DNA from: Vulcanimicrobium winogradskyi
GTDB lineage: Bacteria; Vulcanimicrobiota; Vulcanimicrobiia; Vulcanimicrobiales; Vulcanimicrobiaceae
Length of the DNA stretch: 64,000 nucleotides
Reading direction: 5' to 3'
NCBI GenBank assembly: GCA_003134965.1
Contig: PLDA01000002.1
Span: forward strand, 1,488,001 to 1,552,000
A model generated the notes under the pieces. It worked only from the letters and a program-made list of their open reading frames with translations, had not been told where the DNA came from and searched no databases. Each line of letters opens with the position of its first letter. Within the stretch, counting starts at the first letter, position 1. Both the position numbers and the translations under genes were made by a program. This document shows positions 41,944 through 51,366 of the stretch, in pieces.

Positions 41944-43035
41944 ATGGCGACAGAGACCGACTATCAGGTTTTCGTGACCTTCTCGGGCGAGGCGAGCAAG
42001 GGCGGTTCGACCCCGGTCCCGCAGGTGACCGCGATCCGCGTCCTGACCGGCTGGCTGGCGTCGCCGACTACCTCGGCCGTGACCCCCGCGCTTCAAGAGC
42101 CGCGCGGAATGGCGATGGACCAGTGGGGGAACCTGTACGTCGCGCAGGCGGAGAAGACAGCGACGGCGATCTTGGCCTACGCCCCGCTCGGCGGCCAATA
42201 CCTGTCCGTCGGCGCACCGCTCGTCGTCGCGCCGTCATACCCTCAGGGCTCGGCGTTGCAATCGCCGGCGCTGCTGCACCCGTACGGCCTCGCGCTCAAC
42301 TACGCGGGGATGTTGTTCGCGTCCAGTCAGGATACGAACGTCGTTTCCGCCTACAAGCTGACCTTTCAAAACGACATCCCGCACGCGGCGACGGCTGCGG
42401 AGACATCGCCGGCGCTGAGCGCCGTTTACGGCGGCTCGTTCTATGCCGGGCAGTACGTCATGACGTTCGTGCCGCTGAAAGAGAACGACAAGATCACGAC
42501 GGTCCCGCAGATTCTCGGCGGCCTGGACTACACGTCGAACGCCAGCGCCCATTCGGTGCGGGGCATCGCGATCCTGAACCAGACGCTCTACGTCGTCGAC
42601 GAGGCCGCGGCGCTCGTCGGGACGTACGCGCTGCCGAGCGGAGCGTTCACCGGCTGGATCACGACGTTCGGCTTGAACATGCCCGCGATGGCGGGGCCGG
42701 TCGGGATCACGACGTACGGCGGAAAGGTCTACATCGGTGATTCGGGGAGCGCCACGGTCTACGAGTGGACCCCGGCGAGCGGTTCGACCCCGGGGGCGCT
42801 GTCGGTCTATCTGAGCGACAGCACGCTGAAGAAGGTCTCGGGGATCGCCTTCCTCCCCGACGGCTCCCTCATTTGGGGCAGTCGCGAACCGGTCACGTCC
42901 GCCGACCCTGCGGCGCATAAGGGATCGTCCGATACGTACTCGATCTACCGGTACGCGTCCGGGAGCGTCCAGACGTGGGCGTCAGGCTTCACCGATACGC
43001 CGGAGTGCCTGCTGCTCGTACCGCCCTTGTTCTGA
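41944..43035 (+). CDS. NHL/beta-propeller-like protein
   Basis: A 363-residue protein without a signal peptide. It has repeated blade-like segments: ALQEPRGMAMDQWGNLYVAQ, LLHPYGLALNYAGMLFASSQ, SVRGIAILNQTLYVVD, MAGPVGITTYGGKVYIGD and KVSGIAFLPDGSLIWGS. These are NHL-type beta-propeller repeats (five or six visible). Such propellers usually bind proteins, RNA or ligands. Start: AGGAGGGG lies upstream of both GTG 41941 and ATG 41944; ATG is chosen. The lack of a signal peptide is odd for an NHL protein placed next to an exported lipoprotein. Confidence 0.65.
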   Translation: MATETDYQVFVTFSGEASKGGSTPVPQVTAIRVLTGWLASPTTSAVTPALQEPRGMAMDQWGNLYVAQAEKTATAILAYAPLGGQYLSVGAPLVVAPSYPQGSALQSPALLHPYGLALNYAGMLFASSQDTNVVSAYKLTFQNDIPHAATAAETSPALSAVYGGSFYAGQYVMTFVPLKENDKITTVPQILGGLDYTSNASAHSVRGIAILNQTLYVVDEAAALVGTYALPSGAFTGWITTFGLNMPAMAGPVGITTYGGKVYIGDSGSATVYEWTPASGSTPGALSVYLSDSTLKKVSGIAFLPDGSLIWGSREPVTSADPAAHKGSSDTYSIYRYASGSVQTWASGFTDTPECLLLVPPLF

Positions 43036-43121
43036 ATCGCCGGCGGGCGCCTGCTCGCGAGAGACACCGTGCGCGCGGTCGACGTTACCCCGGCGTTACC
43101 GATGACCGCTAGCGTGGGAGC

Positions 43122-45302
43122 GTGAAGCGGTTGCCCTTGGTGCGTCCGAAGCTTGGCGCATCGTCCCCGACCCCGCGAGCGCCGTCGCCTGCCGACATCG
43201 CGCTCGAGCGCGCGCCGTTCGGGATCTCGCTGGTGAGCGCGCGCCCTGAATCCTACGGTACGTACATCTTTGCAAACCCGACGTTGTGCAAAATCAGCGG
43301 CTACAGCATGGAGCAGCTCAACGACGTCACCTTCCGTGCCCTCTGCCACGCCGACGATTTCGAGTCGGCGAAAGAGACGCTCGAACGGCTGAAGTCCGGT
43401 GCCGTCGACGAGACCGATGCGGAACTGCGAATCTGTCGCCGCGACGGTTCGCGGATATGGGTGCGCCAGCGCCGCAGCGTGATCAAGGACGCCGCGGGCG
43501 CGCCGTTGTTCTACCTGAGCCACACCGAGGACATCTCCGAGCGCAAGGCGAGTGACGCGGCCATCAACGCCGCTCGCAGCATCGCCGAGGATGCACTGCG
43601 CGAAAGCGAAGCGCGATACCGCCTGCTCGCCGATCACGCAGCCGACATGATCGTGTGCACGCGAGCCGACCGAACCCGTTCGTATGTGTCGCCCGCGTCC
43701 CAGCGGCTGCTCGGATACACGCCCGCAGAGATCATCGATCTCGATTTTGCGACGTTCCTGCACCCGGACGACCGCGAACGGGTCCAGGCCGAATACGCCG
43801 ACTTTCTCGTGACCGGGGGCGCCAGCACGCACACGTACCGCCTGCGCCACCACGACGGCCACTACGTCTGGGTCGAGGCGCACTGGGTGGCGACGTTCGG
43901 CGCGACGCTCGCGAAGAGCATCGCCTGTAGCGTCGCCGTTTCGGTCGTCCGCGACATCTCCGAGCGCAAAGCGGCCGAAAGCAAGATCGCCTCGATGGCC
44001 CGCCACGACGAACTGACCGGACTGCCGAATCGGGTGCTCCTTCGGGAGCGTCTCGAACAGGCTCGAACGTTCGTCGAGCGGGGCGGGTCCGCGGCCGTGC
44101 TCTCGATCGATCTCGACAACTTCAAGGCCGTCAACGACACGCTCGGGCACGCGATCGGGGACGCGCTGCTTCGTGAAGTTGCCGAGCGGCTCCAGCGCTG
44201 CGTCCGGCAGAACGACACCGTGGCGCGGCTCGGCGGCGATGAGTTCGTCGTCGTGCTGCTCGGACTCGAGAGTCGCGAAGAGGCCGCGCAACGGGGACAG
44301 AGTATCGTCGAGCGGCTGAGCGAGCGCTACGAGCTGGGAGGGCACCAGGTCCTCGTGAGTGCCAGCGTCGGCATCACCACGTCGCCCCGGGACGGCATGT
44401 TCGCCGACCAGCTACTGAAGAACGCCGATGTCGCGCTCTACTGCGCGAAGGCTGACGGGCGTCGAGCCTGCCGCCTGTTCGAACCGAGCATGGCAGCGCA
44501 CCGGCAGCGGCGGCTCGATACGGAGGGCGAACTGCGCGACGCGCTTGCCGACGAGACGTTCGCGATCTTCTACCAGCCGATCGTCAGCGTCGCATCGGGC
44601 GCCGTCGTCGGCCTGGAGGCACTCGTGCGCTGGCGACACCCCGTGCGCGGCTTGGTCTATCCGGATGAGTTCATCCCGATCGCAGAAGACACGGGGATGA
44701 TCGTGCCGCTCGGCGAGTGGGTGCTGCGCGGAGCGTGCCGGCATGCATCGCAGTGGCCGGCAGCGATCAGGCTCTCGGTCAATGTCTCGCCGACCCAGTT
44801 GCGAAGCGCGACGTTTCTCGACGCCGTGTGCGGCGCGCTCCAGGAATCCGGTCTGTCCGCCGATCGGCTCGACATCGAGATCACGGAATCCGTGCTGCTG
44901 CAAGCGTGTGACGGGACGCTCGCGGTGCTCAACGAGCTGCGCCGGCTGGGTGTCGGGATCTCGCTGGACGACTTTGGTACCGGCTATTCGTCCCTCGGAT
45001 ACCTGCGCAGCTTCCGTTTCGACCGGATAAAGATCGACCGGTCGTTCGTCGGCGATCTGCTCCAACGCGCAGAATCCGAAGCGATCGTGCGAGCCGTCAT
45101 CGGGATCGGCAGTGCGCTCGGAATCTCGACGGTCGCGGAGGGCGTCGAAACGCGCGGCCAGCTGCAGCGGCTGCGCTCCCATGGATGTTCCGAAGCACAA
45201 GGCTACCTCTTCAGCAAAGCGAGGCCGGCCGAGGAGATCACCGCGATGTTGGCCGCGTTCCCAAGCCCGCAATCAGACCGGGACACGCTGGCGTCCGCGT
45301 GA
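43122..45302 (+). CDS. PAS-PAS-GGDEF-EAL cyclic-di-GMP protein
   Basis: A 726-residue soluble signalling protein. Two PAS domains (about residues 25-145 and 165-285) are each followed by a DISERKA linker; then come a diguanylate cyclase domain and a phosphodiesterase EAL domain. The GGDEF active site RLGGDEFVVVL is intact, with an RQND inhibitory I-site five residues before it. The EAL half has GLEALVRWRHP, NVSPTQL, ITES, DDFGTGYSSL and AEGVET, all intact. Both activities are therefore possible, with direction set by PAS inputs. GTG 43122 follows TGGGAG. No membrane segment is visible. Confidence 0.92.
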   Translation: MKRLPLVRPKLGASSPTPRAPSPADIALERAPFGISLVSARPESYGTYIFANPTLCKISGYSMEQLNDVTFRALCHADDFESAKETLERLKSGAVDETDAELRICRRDGSRIWVRQRRSVIKDAAGAPLFYLSHTEDISERKASDAAINAARSIAEDALRESEARYRLLADHAADMIVCTRADRTRSYVSPASQRLLGYTPAEIIDLDFATFLHPDDRERVQAEYADFLVTGGASTHTYRLRHHDGHYVWVEAHWVATFGATLAKSIACSVAVSVVRDISERKAAESKIASMARHDELTGLPNRVLLRERLEQARTFVERGGSAAVLSIDLDNFKAVNDTLGHAIGDALLREVAERLQRCVRQNDTVARLGGDEFVVVLLGLESREEAAQRGQSIVERLSERYELGGHQVLVSASVGITTSPRDGMFADQLLKNADVALYCAKADGRRACRLFEPSMAAHRQRRLDTEGELRDALADETFAIFYQPIVSVASGAVVGLEALVRWRHPVRGLVYPDEFIPIAEDTGMIVPLGEWVLRGACRHASQWPAAIRLSVNVSPTQLRSATFLDAVCGALQESGLSADRLDIEITESVLLQACDGTLAVLNELRRLGVGISLDDFGTGYSSLGYLRSFRFDRIKIDRSFVGDLLQRAESEAIVRAVIGIGSALGISTVAEGVETRGQLQRLRSHGCSEAQGYLFSKARPAEEITAMLAAFPSPQSDRDTLASA

Positions 45303-45337
45303 GCGTCGGTTTCATTCCTTCTGGGCCGACTCGTCGA

Positions 45338-46669
45338 TCAAGGCTGTAGAGGTCGAACGACGGCGCGCAACCCGCCGCGAGGGACCGGCGGGATCAGCGC
45401 CCAGTGCGGCGCGAGATCTTGCTGCGGCAGGACCCAGCTGAACCCGCGCACGAGCCGCGCGGTGAACAGCGCCATGAAGATCGTGGTGAGGTCGAAGCCC
45501 GGACAGCGGTGGCCCTCTGGCGGACCACCGCCTTGCGGCGTGTAGGAGTAGGGACGCGCGGCTTCGTCACGCGCGCCGAAGCGGTCGGGATCGAATCGTT
45601 CGGGATCGCGGTACGTCGCGGCCTCGCGGTCGTTGGCCCACACGGCGGCCGCGACGCCCCAGCCTGCGGGAATGGCGAACCCGTCAACGACGAACGAACG
45701 CCGCGCCTTCCCGAACACGATCGGGACGATCGGCGTAAGCCGCCGCACTTCGTCGACGACCTCCATGAGGTACGCGTTCGCGGCGAGTTCGGCGGCGGTC
45801 GGTGCGTCGGAAAGCGGCGCGAGCGCCGCGGCAAGCCGTTCGTGCGCGTCCGGGTGTTCCGTCAAGTGCACGATCGTCGCGGCGAACTGCGCGAAGACGA
45901 CGAAGCCTGCCAGGAAAAGATGGTGCAGTTCGCCCGGTGCCTCGTCGTCGCCGATCGTCGTGCCGTCGGCGCGGCGCGCGGCGAGCAGGCGGGTCAGCCC
46001 GTCGTCGTACGCGCGCTCGCGGTGCGTGCGCACCAGTTCGCGGTAGTACGCGAGCGCAGCGTCCTTTGCGCGCAAGCCGATCGTATAGGTGGTCCCGGGG
46101 AACGGAATCGGCAGCGCGGTGAACCCGGCGGCGATCCGTTCGCAGCGCGTTACGAGCGCGGTCAGCTCCGCTTCGGATTCGATGCTCGCGAGGACCGCTC
46201 CGAGGGTATGGATCGTGAGCCGCTTGAGCTCGAAGTTCCAACCGATCTCGCCTGCTCCCACCCAGCGCGCGAACGCTGCGTCGACGAAGCGGGTCATCGT
46301 CGGCATGTAGGCCTCGATCGCGTCGCGCGAGAGCGCGGCGCTCACCGATCCTCGACGCTGCGCGTGCGCCGCGCCGTCGAGGTTGTTGATCACGCCGCCG
46401 CCGCCGAAGAGCGTCTGCACGTTGGATGGGTTCGCGCCGTCGCGCACGACGTTGTCGGGATCGTAGAACGCTTCGATGGGTTCCGGTCCGACGAGCACGG
46501 CCGTCATCCGACCGAGCAGGCTCGTGCGAAACACCCGGCCGTACCGGGCGCGCCGCTCCTGGACGAACCCGAACGGGTCTTTGGTGAACACCAGCGTCTC
46601 GCCGATACCGGGGAGCCCGGCGCTCCCAGGCGGTTGCGGCGCGCCGGCCGGCGGGGTCGCGGTCGCCAT
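45338..46669 (-). CDS. Cytochrome P450 without the usual acid-alcohol pair
   Basis: A 443-residue P450. The heme-binding loop YTPQGGGPPEGHRCPG carries the Cys ligand at about 389 and resembles the PQGGG...GHRCPG loop of CYP152-type peroxygenases more than the usual FGxGxRxCxG. ExxR is present in DEVRRLTPI. The I-helix reads LFLAGFVVFAQFA (residues ~254-259 AGFVVF), where ordinary monooxygenases have AGx(D/E)T. Loss of that pair suggests a peroxide-using or non-oxygenating enzyme. ATG 46669 is the only good start. It is divergent from the ABC substrate-binding gene and has no redox partner nearby. Confidence 0.85.
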   Translation of the reverse strand: MATATPPAGAPQPPGSAGLPGIGETLVFTKDPFGFVQERRARYGRVFRTSLLGRMTAVLVGPEPIEAFYDPDNVVRDGANPSNVQTLFGGGGVINNLDGAAHAQRRGSVSAALSRDAIEAYMPTMTRFVDAAFARWVGAGEIGWNFELKRLTIHTLGAVLASIESEAELTALVTRCERIAAGFTALPIPFPGTTYTIGLRAKDAALAYYRELVRTHRERAYDDGLTRLLAARRADGTTIGDDEAPGELHHLFLAGFVVFAQFAATIVHLTEHPDAHERLAAALAPLSDAPTAAELAANAYLMEVVDEVRRLTPIVPIVFGKARRSFVVDGFAIPAGWGVAAAVWANDREAATYRDPERFDPDRFGARDEAARPYSYTPQGGGPPEGHRCPGFDLTTIFMALFTARLVRGFSWVLPQQDLAPHWALIPPVPRGGLRAVVRPLQP

Positions 46670-46792
46670 GATGAGGCGTCGGATTCCGCGGCGTCGCCCG
46701 CGTCCCTTGGCTGCGCCGCGGCGACTCGTGCAGGACGACCGTGCTCTTTCCGCCGAGGATACGCCCGCCCCACTTGAACGAAGGAGACCCGT

Positions 46793-48064
46793 ATGCACGC
46801 ACGCCGACTGAGCGCGCTGCTCGCAGCAGCGTTCGCGCTCGCCGCGATCGGCGGCGGGGGCGCGACGCCCGCCGCCGATGTGCCCGAGATCGTGATCGGT
46901 TCGGTCCTGCCGCTCACCGGCACGCTGGCCCAAACCGGTGCCGGCCTGCGCACCGCGCAAGTCCTGGCGCAAGATCTGGTCAACGGCCACGTGAGTTATC
47001 CGCTCCCGCTGGTCGGAAAAAGCGGTCTGCCGCACCTCGGCCACGCCCGCATCCGCATCGAGTTCGCGGATTCGCAGGGCAAGCCCGACCAGGCGCGCGC
47101 CGCGGCCGAACAGCTGATCACGCAGCAGCACGTCGTCGCGCTGATCGGCACGTACGCGTCCTCGACGACCGCGACCGCGTCGCAGGTCGCCGAGCGCTAC
47201 GGCATCCCATTCCTCAATCCCGACTCTTCGGCGCCCGGCCTGACCTCCCGCGGGCTGAAGTGGTTCTTCCGCACCACGCCGCACGACGGGACGTTCGCGG
47301 AGAACTTCGTGCAGTTTCTCGCCGACCTCAAGAAGACCAAGGACATCGGCGTCAAGCGCATCGCGGTGGTCGGCGAAGACGGGTTGTTCGGCTCCGGCGC
47401 CGGCGACGCGGAAGAGGCGAGCGCGAAGAAGGGCGGCTACGAGATCGCGACGCGCGTCTCGTACCCGGCGACCACGACCGAGGTCAACGCCGAGGTGCAG
47501 AAGGTGAAAAGCGCGACGCCCGACGTCATCATGCAGGCGTCGTACCTGCCGGACGCGCTGCTCTACATGCGCGGCTACAAGCAGCAGAGCGTCGCCGTGA
47601 AGGCGATCCTGGCGCAGGACGCCGGCTTCATCGATCCCGGCTTCATCCGGACGCTCGGGGCCGACGCCGAAGGCGTCTTCACCCGCGAGGTCTTCTCGCT
47701 CGACATCAAGCACCGCAACCAGGCGGTCCCGCTGATCGACCAGCTGTTCCGCGAGCGGTTCGCGGGCAAACCGCTCGACGGCAACACCGCACGCGATTTC
47801 ATGGGCATCCTGGTCCTCGCCGACGCGATCGACCGCGCCGGCTCGACCAAGCCCGACGCGATCCGCGAGGCGCTGGTGAAGACGAACATCCCCGGCAAGC
47901 TGACGCTGATGCCATGGAACCGCATCCACTTCGACGCGACCGGGCAAAACGACGGCGGCGCCGGGATCATCGAACAGGTGCAGGACGGCAAGTACGAGAC
48001 CGTGTGGCCGTTCGACGTCGCGGTGCGGCCGGCGATCTGGCCGATGCCGGCCTGGAAGCGGTAG
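46793..48064 (+). CDS. Branched-chain-amino-acid-type ABC substrate-binding protein
   Basis: A 423-residue periplasmic binding protein of the LivK/Leu-Ile-Val (type I) fold: signal peptide MHARRLSALLAAAFALAAIGGGGA, then IVIGSVLPLTGTLAQTGAG, LIGTYASSTTATASQVAERYGIPFLNPDSSAPGLT, RIAVVGEDGLFGSG, and ILAQDAGFIDPGF. GAAGGAGACC gives ATG 46793 a strong ribosome-binding site. First gene of a five-gene transporter operon (binding protein, two permeases, two ATPases). The ligand is not readable; members bind amino acids, urea, amides or aromatic acids. Linkage to hydantoinase genes downstream hints at a nitrogenous cyclic compound. Confidence 0.92.
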   Translation: MHARRLSALLAAAFALAAIGGGGATPAADVPEIVIGSVLPLTGTLAQTGAGLRTAQVLAQDLVNGHVSYPLPLVGKSGLPHLGHARIRIEFADSQGKPDQARAAAEQLITQQHVVALIGTYASSTTATASQVAERYGIPFLNPDSSAPGLTSRGLKWFFRTTPHDGTFAENFVQFLADLKKTKDIGVKRIAVVGEDGLFGSGAGDAEEASAKKGGYEIATRVSYPATTTEVNAEVQKVKSATPDVIMQASYLPDALLYMRGYKQQSVAVKAILAQDAGFIDPGFIRTLGADAEGVFTREVFSLDIKHRNQAVPLIDQLFRERFAGKPLDGNTARDFMGILVLADAIDRAGSTKPDAIREALVKTNIPGKLTLMPWNRIHFDATGQNDGGAGIIEQVQDGKYETVWPFDVAVRPAIWPMPAWKR

Positions 48065-48084
48065 AGCGCGCGGCGTAAACGGCG

Positions 48085-48942
48085 TTGGACACGTTCGCGC
48101 AGCTGCTCGTGGGAGGGCTGCTGACGGGGCTCGTCTTCGCGCTGGTCGCCGTAGGATTGACGCTGGTCTACGGCGTGATGGACGTCGTCAACTTCGCCCA
48201 CGGTGAGTTCCTGATGCTCGCCATGTACGCCGCGCTCGGACTCGCGCTGATCGGGATCGGTCCGCTGCTGGGGCTGCCGCTGGTCGCGATCGCGCTCTTC
48301 CTGTTCGGGATCGTGGTGTACCGGGTCTTCATCCGGCGGCTCCTCGCGGGACCGCCGGAAGCGACCGTGTTCGGAACGTTCGGACTGCTGGTGCTGCTGC
48401 AGGGCGCGGCGCAGGCGACGCTGACCAGCGACTTCCAGTCGGTGCCGAATCCTCCGTTGCAGGGGACGATCCACCTCGGTCCGATCGCGCTCTCGCAGGC
48501 GTCGCTGGTCGAAGGGATCGGCGCGCTGGTGCTCACCGCCGCGCTGTTCGCGTTCGTCGAGTACACCGAGACGGGTCGAGCGATGCGCGCGCTTGCGGAG
48601 GATCGCGTCGCCGCGACGCTGATGGGGATCGACGTGCAGCGCGTGAACGGCCTCGCGTTCGGAATCGGCGCGGCGTGCGTCGGCGCGGCCGGCTCGCTGC
48701 TGATGCTCTCGTATCCGGTCTATCCGACGGCGGGTGCGCCGTTCGCGCTGACCGCGTTCGTGGTCGTCGCGCTGGGCGGTTTCGGCAGCATCCAAGGCGC
48801 GCTGGTCGGCGCGCTGCTGGTCGGCCTGCTCGAAGTCTTCGGCGGATTCTATCTCGCACCGGAGCTGAAGATGGTGCCGGTCTACGTCGCCTATCTCGCC
48901 GTCGTGCTGCTCCGCCCGCAGGGACTGCTCGGCCGCCGATGA
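48085..48942 (+). CDS. livH: LivH-type ABC permease
   Basis: A 285-residue permease with about eight membrane segments: LLVGGLLTGLVFALVAVGLTLVYGVMDVVNFAHGEFLML is the family's N-terminal hallmark, and GRAMRALAEDRVAATLMGIDVQRVN is the cytoplasmic ATPase-contact (EAA-like) loop. It starts with TTG 48085, unusual but supported by the fit to family N termini. It pairs with the LivM-type subunit whose ATG overlaps its stop. Together they form the membrane channel of the transporter. Confidence 0.92.
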   Translation: MDTFAQLLVGGLLTGLVFALVAVGLTLVYGVMDVVNFAHGEFLMLAMYAALGLALIGIGPLLGLPLVAIALFLFGIVVYRVFIRRLLAGPPEATVFGTFGLLVLLQGAAQATLTSDFQSVPNPPLQGTIHLGPIALSQASLVEGIGALVLTAALFAFVEYTETGRAMRALAEDRVAATLMGIDVQRVNGLAFGIGAACVGAAGSLLMLSYPVYPTAGAPFALTAFVVVALGGFGSIQGALVGALLVGLLEVFGGFYLAPELKMVPVYVAYLAVVLLRPQGLLGRR

Positions 48943-49901
48943 CCGCGAAGCCGCATCTGTACGCGCTCGGCGCGATCGTCGTGCTCGGACTGCTGGCAGC
49001 GTTCGGCCTGCACGAAGCGGTCGTGCTCGACCTCGTTTTTACGCTGCTGCTGTACGCTGTGCTCGGCCAGTCGTGGAACTGGATCAGCGGGTACGCCGGG
49101 AACATCTCGTTCGGGCACGCCATCTTCTTCGGCTGCGGCGCGTACGCGTCGGCGCTCTGCGTCACGCACGGGCTCTCGCCGTGGCTCGCGATCCCCGCCG
49201 GCGCGCTCGCTGCGGCCGCGCTGGCGCTGGTGACGGGGTTCCCGACGCTCGGGCTGCGCGGACACTACTTCTCGATCGCGACGATCGCGGTCGCGGCGCT
49301 GGTCGAGACGTTCGCCCGCACCACGCCCTGGCTGGGGAAAGCGAACGGCTTCGAGCTGCCGATCGCATCGGGCTGGGCGGCGTTGCAGTTCCCGCAGAAG
49401 GGTCCGTACGTCGTGCTTGCGCTCGTGCTCTTCGCGGCGGTGCAGTTGGCGACGATCGCGCTCGAACGCTCGCGGCTCGGCTACTATCTGCGCGCGCTGC
49501 GCGCGAACCACGCCGCGGCGGCCTCGGTCGGGATCGACGAGCGGCGCTGCAAGCTGATCGCGTTCGCCTGGTCGGCGATGATGGCGTCCGCGGCGGGCGT
49601 GCTTTACGCGCAGTACACGCTCTTCATCGATCCGCCCTCGACGCTCGCGCTGGCGATCTCGATCGACATCGCGCTGATCGGCGTCGTCGGCGGGATCGGC
49701 ACGCTATGGGGACCGGCGGCCGGCGCGCTGGTGTACGTCGTGCTGGCGAAAGCGGTGGCGCTGCGCTTCGGCGGCGCGGGCAAAGGCTACGATCTCGTCA
49801 TCTACGGCGCGATCATCTGCCTGATCGCCGCACTGCGCCCCTACGGTATCGTCGGCACGATCGTCGACGCGCTTCGCCGTCGCCGCGGTGCGGTCGCGTG
49901 A
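48939..49901 (+). CDS. livM: LivM-type ABC permease
   Basis: A 320-residue permease of about eight to ten membrane segments with WNWISGYAGNISFGHAIFFGCGAYASAL near the N terminus and GYYLRALRANHAAAASVGIDERRCKLIAFAWSA as the ATPase-contact loop. It is the second channel subunit, coupled to LivH by a 4-base overlap (ATGA) and to the first ATPase by another overlap of its TGA with GTG 49898. Motifs and length are as expected. Confidence 0.92.
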   Translation: MTAKPHLYALGAIVVLGLLAAFGLHEAVVLDLVFTLLLYAVLGQSWNWISGYAGNISFGHAIFFGCGAYASALCVTHGLSPWLAIPAGALAAAALALVTGFPTLGLRGHYFSIATIAVAALVETFARTTPWLGKANGFELPIASGWAALQFPQKGPYVVLALVLFAAVQLATIALERSRLGYYLRALRANHAAAASVGIDERRCKLIAFAWSAMMASAAGVLYAQYTLFIDPPSTLALAISIDIALIGVVGGIGTLWGPAAGALVYVVLAKAVALRFGGAGKGYDLVIYGAIICLIAALRPYGIVGTIVDALRRRRGAVA

Positions 49902-50647
49902 GCGCGCTGCTCGAAGTCCGCGGGCTCGCAAAGCGCTTCGGCTCGCTGCGTGCGCTCGACGGCGTCGATCTCGACGTCGCGGGGGGTTCGCTCACCGGGT
50001 TGATCGGCCCGAACGGGGCCGGCAAGTCGACCGCGTTCGCCTGCATCGCGGGGGCGGAGAAACCGAGCGCCGGAAGCGTGTGCTTTCGCGGGCGCGAGAT
50101 CGCCGGGACGGCGTACCACCGCGTCGCGGCGCTCGGGATCGGCCGCACGTATCAGCTCGTGCAGACCTTCGCGGACATGACGGTGCTCGAAGCCGTCACC
50201 ACCGGCGCGCTGTTGCGCCGTCCGCGGCTGCGCGACGCGGTCGCGCACGCCGAAGAGGTCCTCGCCTTCGTCGGCTTGTCCGAGAAGCGGTACCGGCTCG
50301 GGCGCGCGCTGACGATCGCCGACAAGAAGCGGCTCGAGGTCGCGCGCGCGCTCGCCACCGAACCGGCGCTGCTGCTGCTCGACGAGGTGATGGCGGGGTT
50401 GACGCCCGCCGAATGCCGCGACGCCGTCGACCTGCTGCGGCGGATCCTCGCGCGCGGCGTCACCGTGCTGATGGTCGAGCACGTGATGGAAGTTTTGATG
50501 CCGATCGCGGAGCACGTCGTGGTGATCGCGGCGGGCAAGACGATCTTCAGCGGGACGGCCGCGGACGCCGTGCGCGACGCGGCGGTGCTCGCGGCCTACC
50601 TCGGTTCGCCGCTCGAGCACGGCGAGATCGCGGGGCACGCGCCGTGA
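49898..50647 (+). CDS. livG: LivG-type ABC ATPase
   Basis: A 249-residue nucleotide-binding subunit. Walker A is GPNGAGKST, the Q-loop region GIGRTYQLVQTF, Walker B LLLLDEVMAGL and the H-loop in MVEHVM. The LSGGQ-type signature is LTIADKKRLEVARALA, the weakly conserved version common in LivG proteins. Start GTG 49898 overlaps the LivM stop. It works as a heterodimer with the second ATPase encoded next. Confidence 0.93.
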   Translation: MSALLEVRGLAKRFGSLRALDGVDLDVAGGSLTGLIGPNGAGKSTAFACIAGAEKPSAGSVCFRGREIAGTAYHRVAALGIGRTYQLVQTFADMTVLEAVTTGALLRRPRLRDAVAHAEEVLAFVGLSEKRYRLGRALTIADKKRLEVARALATEPALLLLDEVMAGLTPAECRDAVDLLRRILARGVTVLMVEHVMEVLMPIAEHVVVIAAGKTIFSGTAADAVRDAAVLAAYLGSPLEHGEIAGHAP

Positions 50648-51366
50648 GCGCGCTGCTCGAGATCGACGGCCTGGCGGTCGGCTACGACGGGATGCGCGCA
50701 CTGCAGGACGTCTCGCTGCGCGCCGAGGCCGGAACGATCGTCGCCCTGGTCGGCGCCAACGGCGCCGGCAAGACATCGCTGCTGCGCGCGATCAGCGGTC
50801 TGGTCCGCGCCGAGCGCGGGACGATCCGCTTCGACGGCGGCGACATCACGCGTATGCCCGCGCACCGCATCGTGCGCCGCGGGATCGCGCACGTGCCGGA
50901 AGGACGCCGCGTCTTCGCGAGCGCGACGGTCCACGACAACCTGCTGCTCGGCGCGTACGTCGACCGCAACGCGGCGCACCGGAAAGCGCGCTTGGAAGCA
51001 GCCTTCGCCGCGTTCCCGATCCTGCGCGAGCGGTTGGAGCAGCGCGCATCGACGCTCTCCGGCGGCGAGCAGCAGATGCTCGCGATCGCCCGCGGCACGA
51101 TGAGCGGCCCGCGGTTGCTGATGCTCGACGAACCCTCGCTCGGCCTCGCGCCGATGCTGATCCCGCAGATCTACGCCGGGATCCGCAGCGTCGTGGCGAG
51201 CGGAACGACGGTGCTGCTGGTCGAGCAGAACGTCCGCGAAGCGCTGCGCGCCGCCGACACCGCCTACGTCCTGCAAACCGGCCGCGTCGTGCTGCACGGC
51301 CCCGCGAAAGACCTGATCGGAGACCCGCTCGTGCAAGAAGCCTTCCTCGGAATCAGCGCTGCATGA
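50644..51366 (+). CDS. livF: LivF-type ABC ATPase
   Basis: A 240-residue nucleotide-binding subunit: Walker A GANGAGKTS, IAHVPEGRRVFASATVHDNLLLG, a canonical signature LSGGEQQMLAIARG, Walker B LLMLDEPSLGLAP and H-loop LVEQNV. Start GTG 50644 overlaps the LivG stop; the following membrane protein ATG overlaps its own TGA. Completes the transporter. All motifs intact. Confidence 0.94.
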   Translation: MSALLEIDGLAVGYDGMRALQDVSLRAEAGTIVALVGANGAGKTSLLRAISGLVRAERGTIRFDGGDITRMPAHRIVRRGIAHVPEGRRVFASATVHDNLLLGAYVDRNAAHRKARLEAAFAAFPILRERLEQRASTLSGGEQQMLAIARGTMSGPRLLMLDEPSLGLAPMLIPQIYAGIRSVVASGTTVLLVEQNVREALRAADTAYVLQTGRVVLHGPAKDLIGDPLVQEAFLGISAA

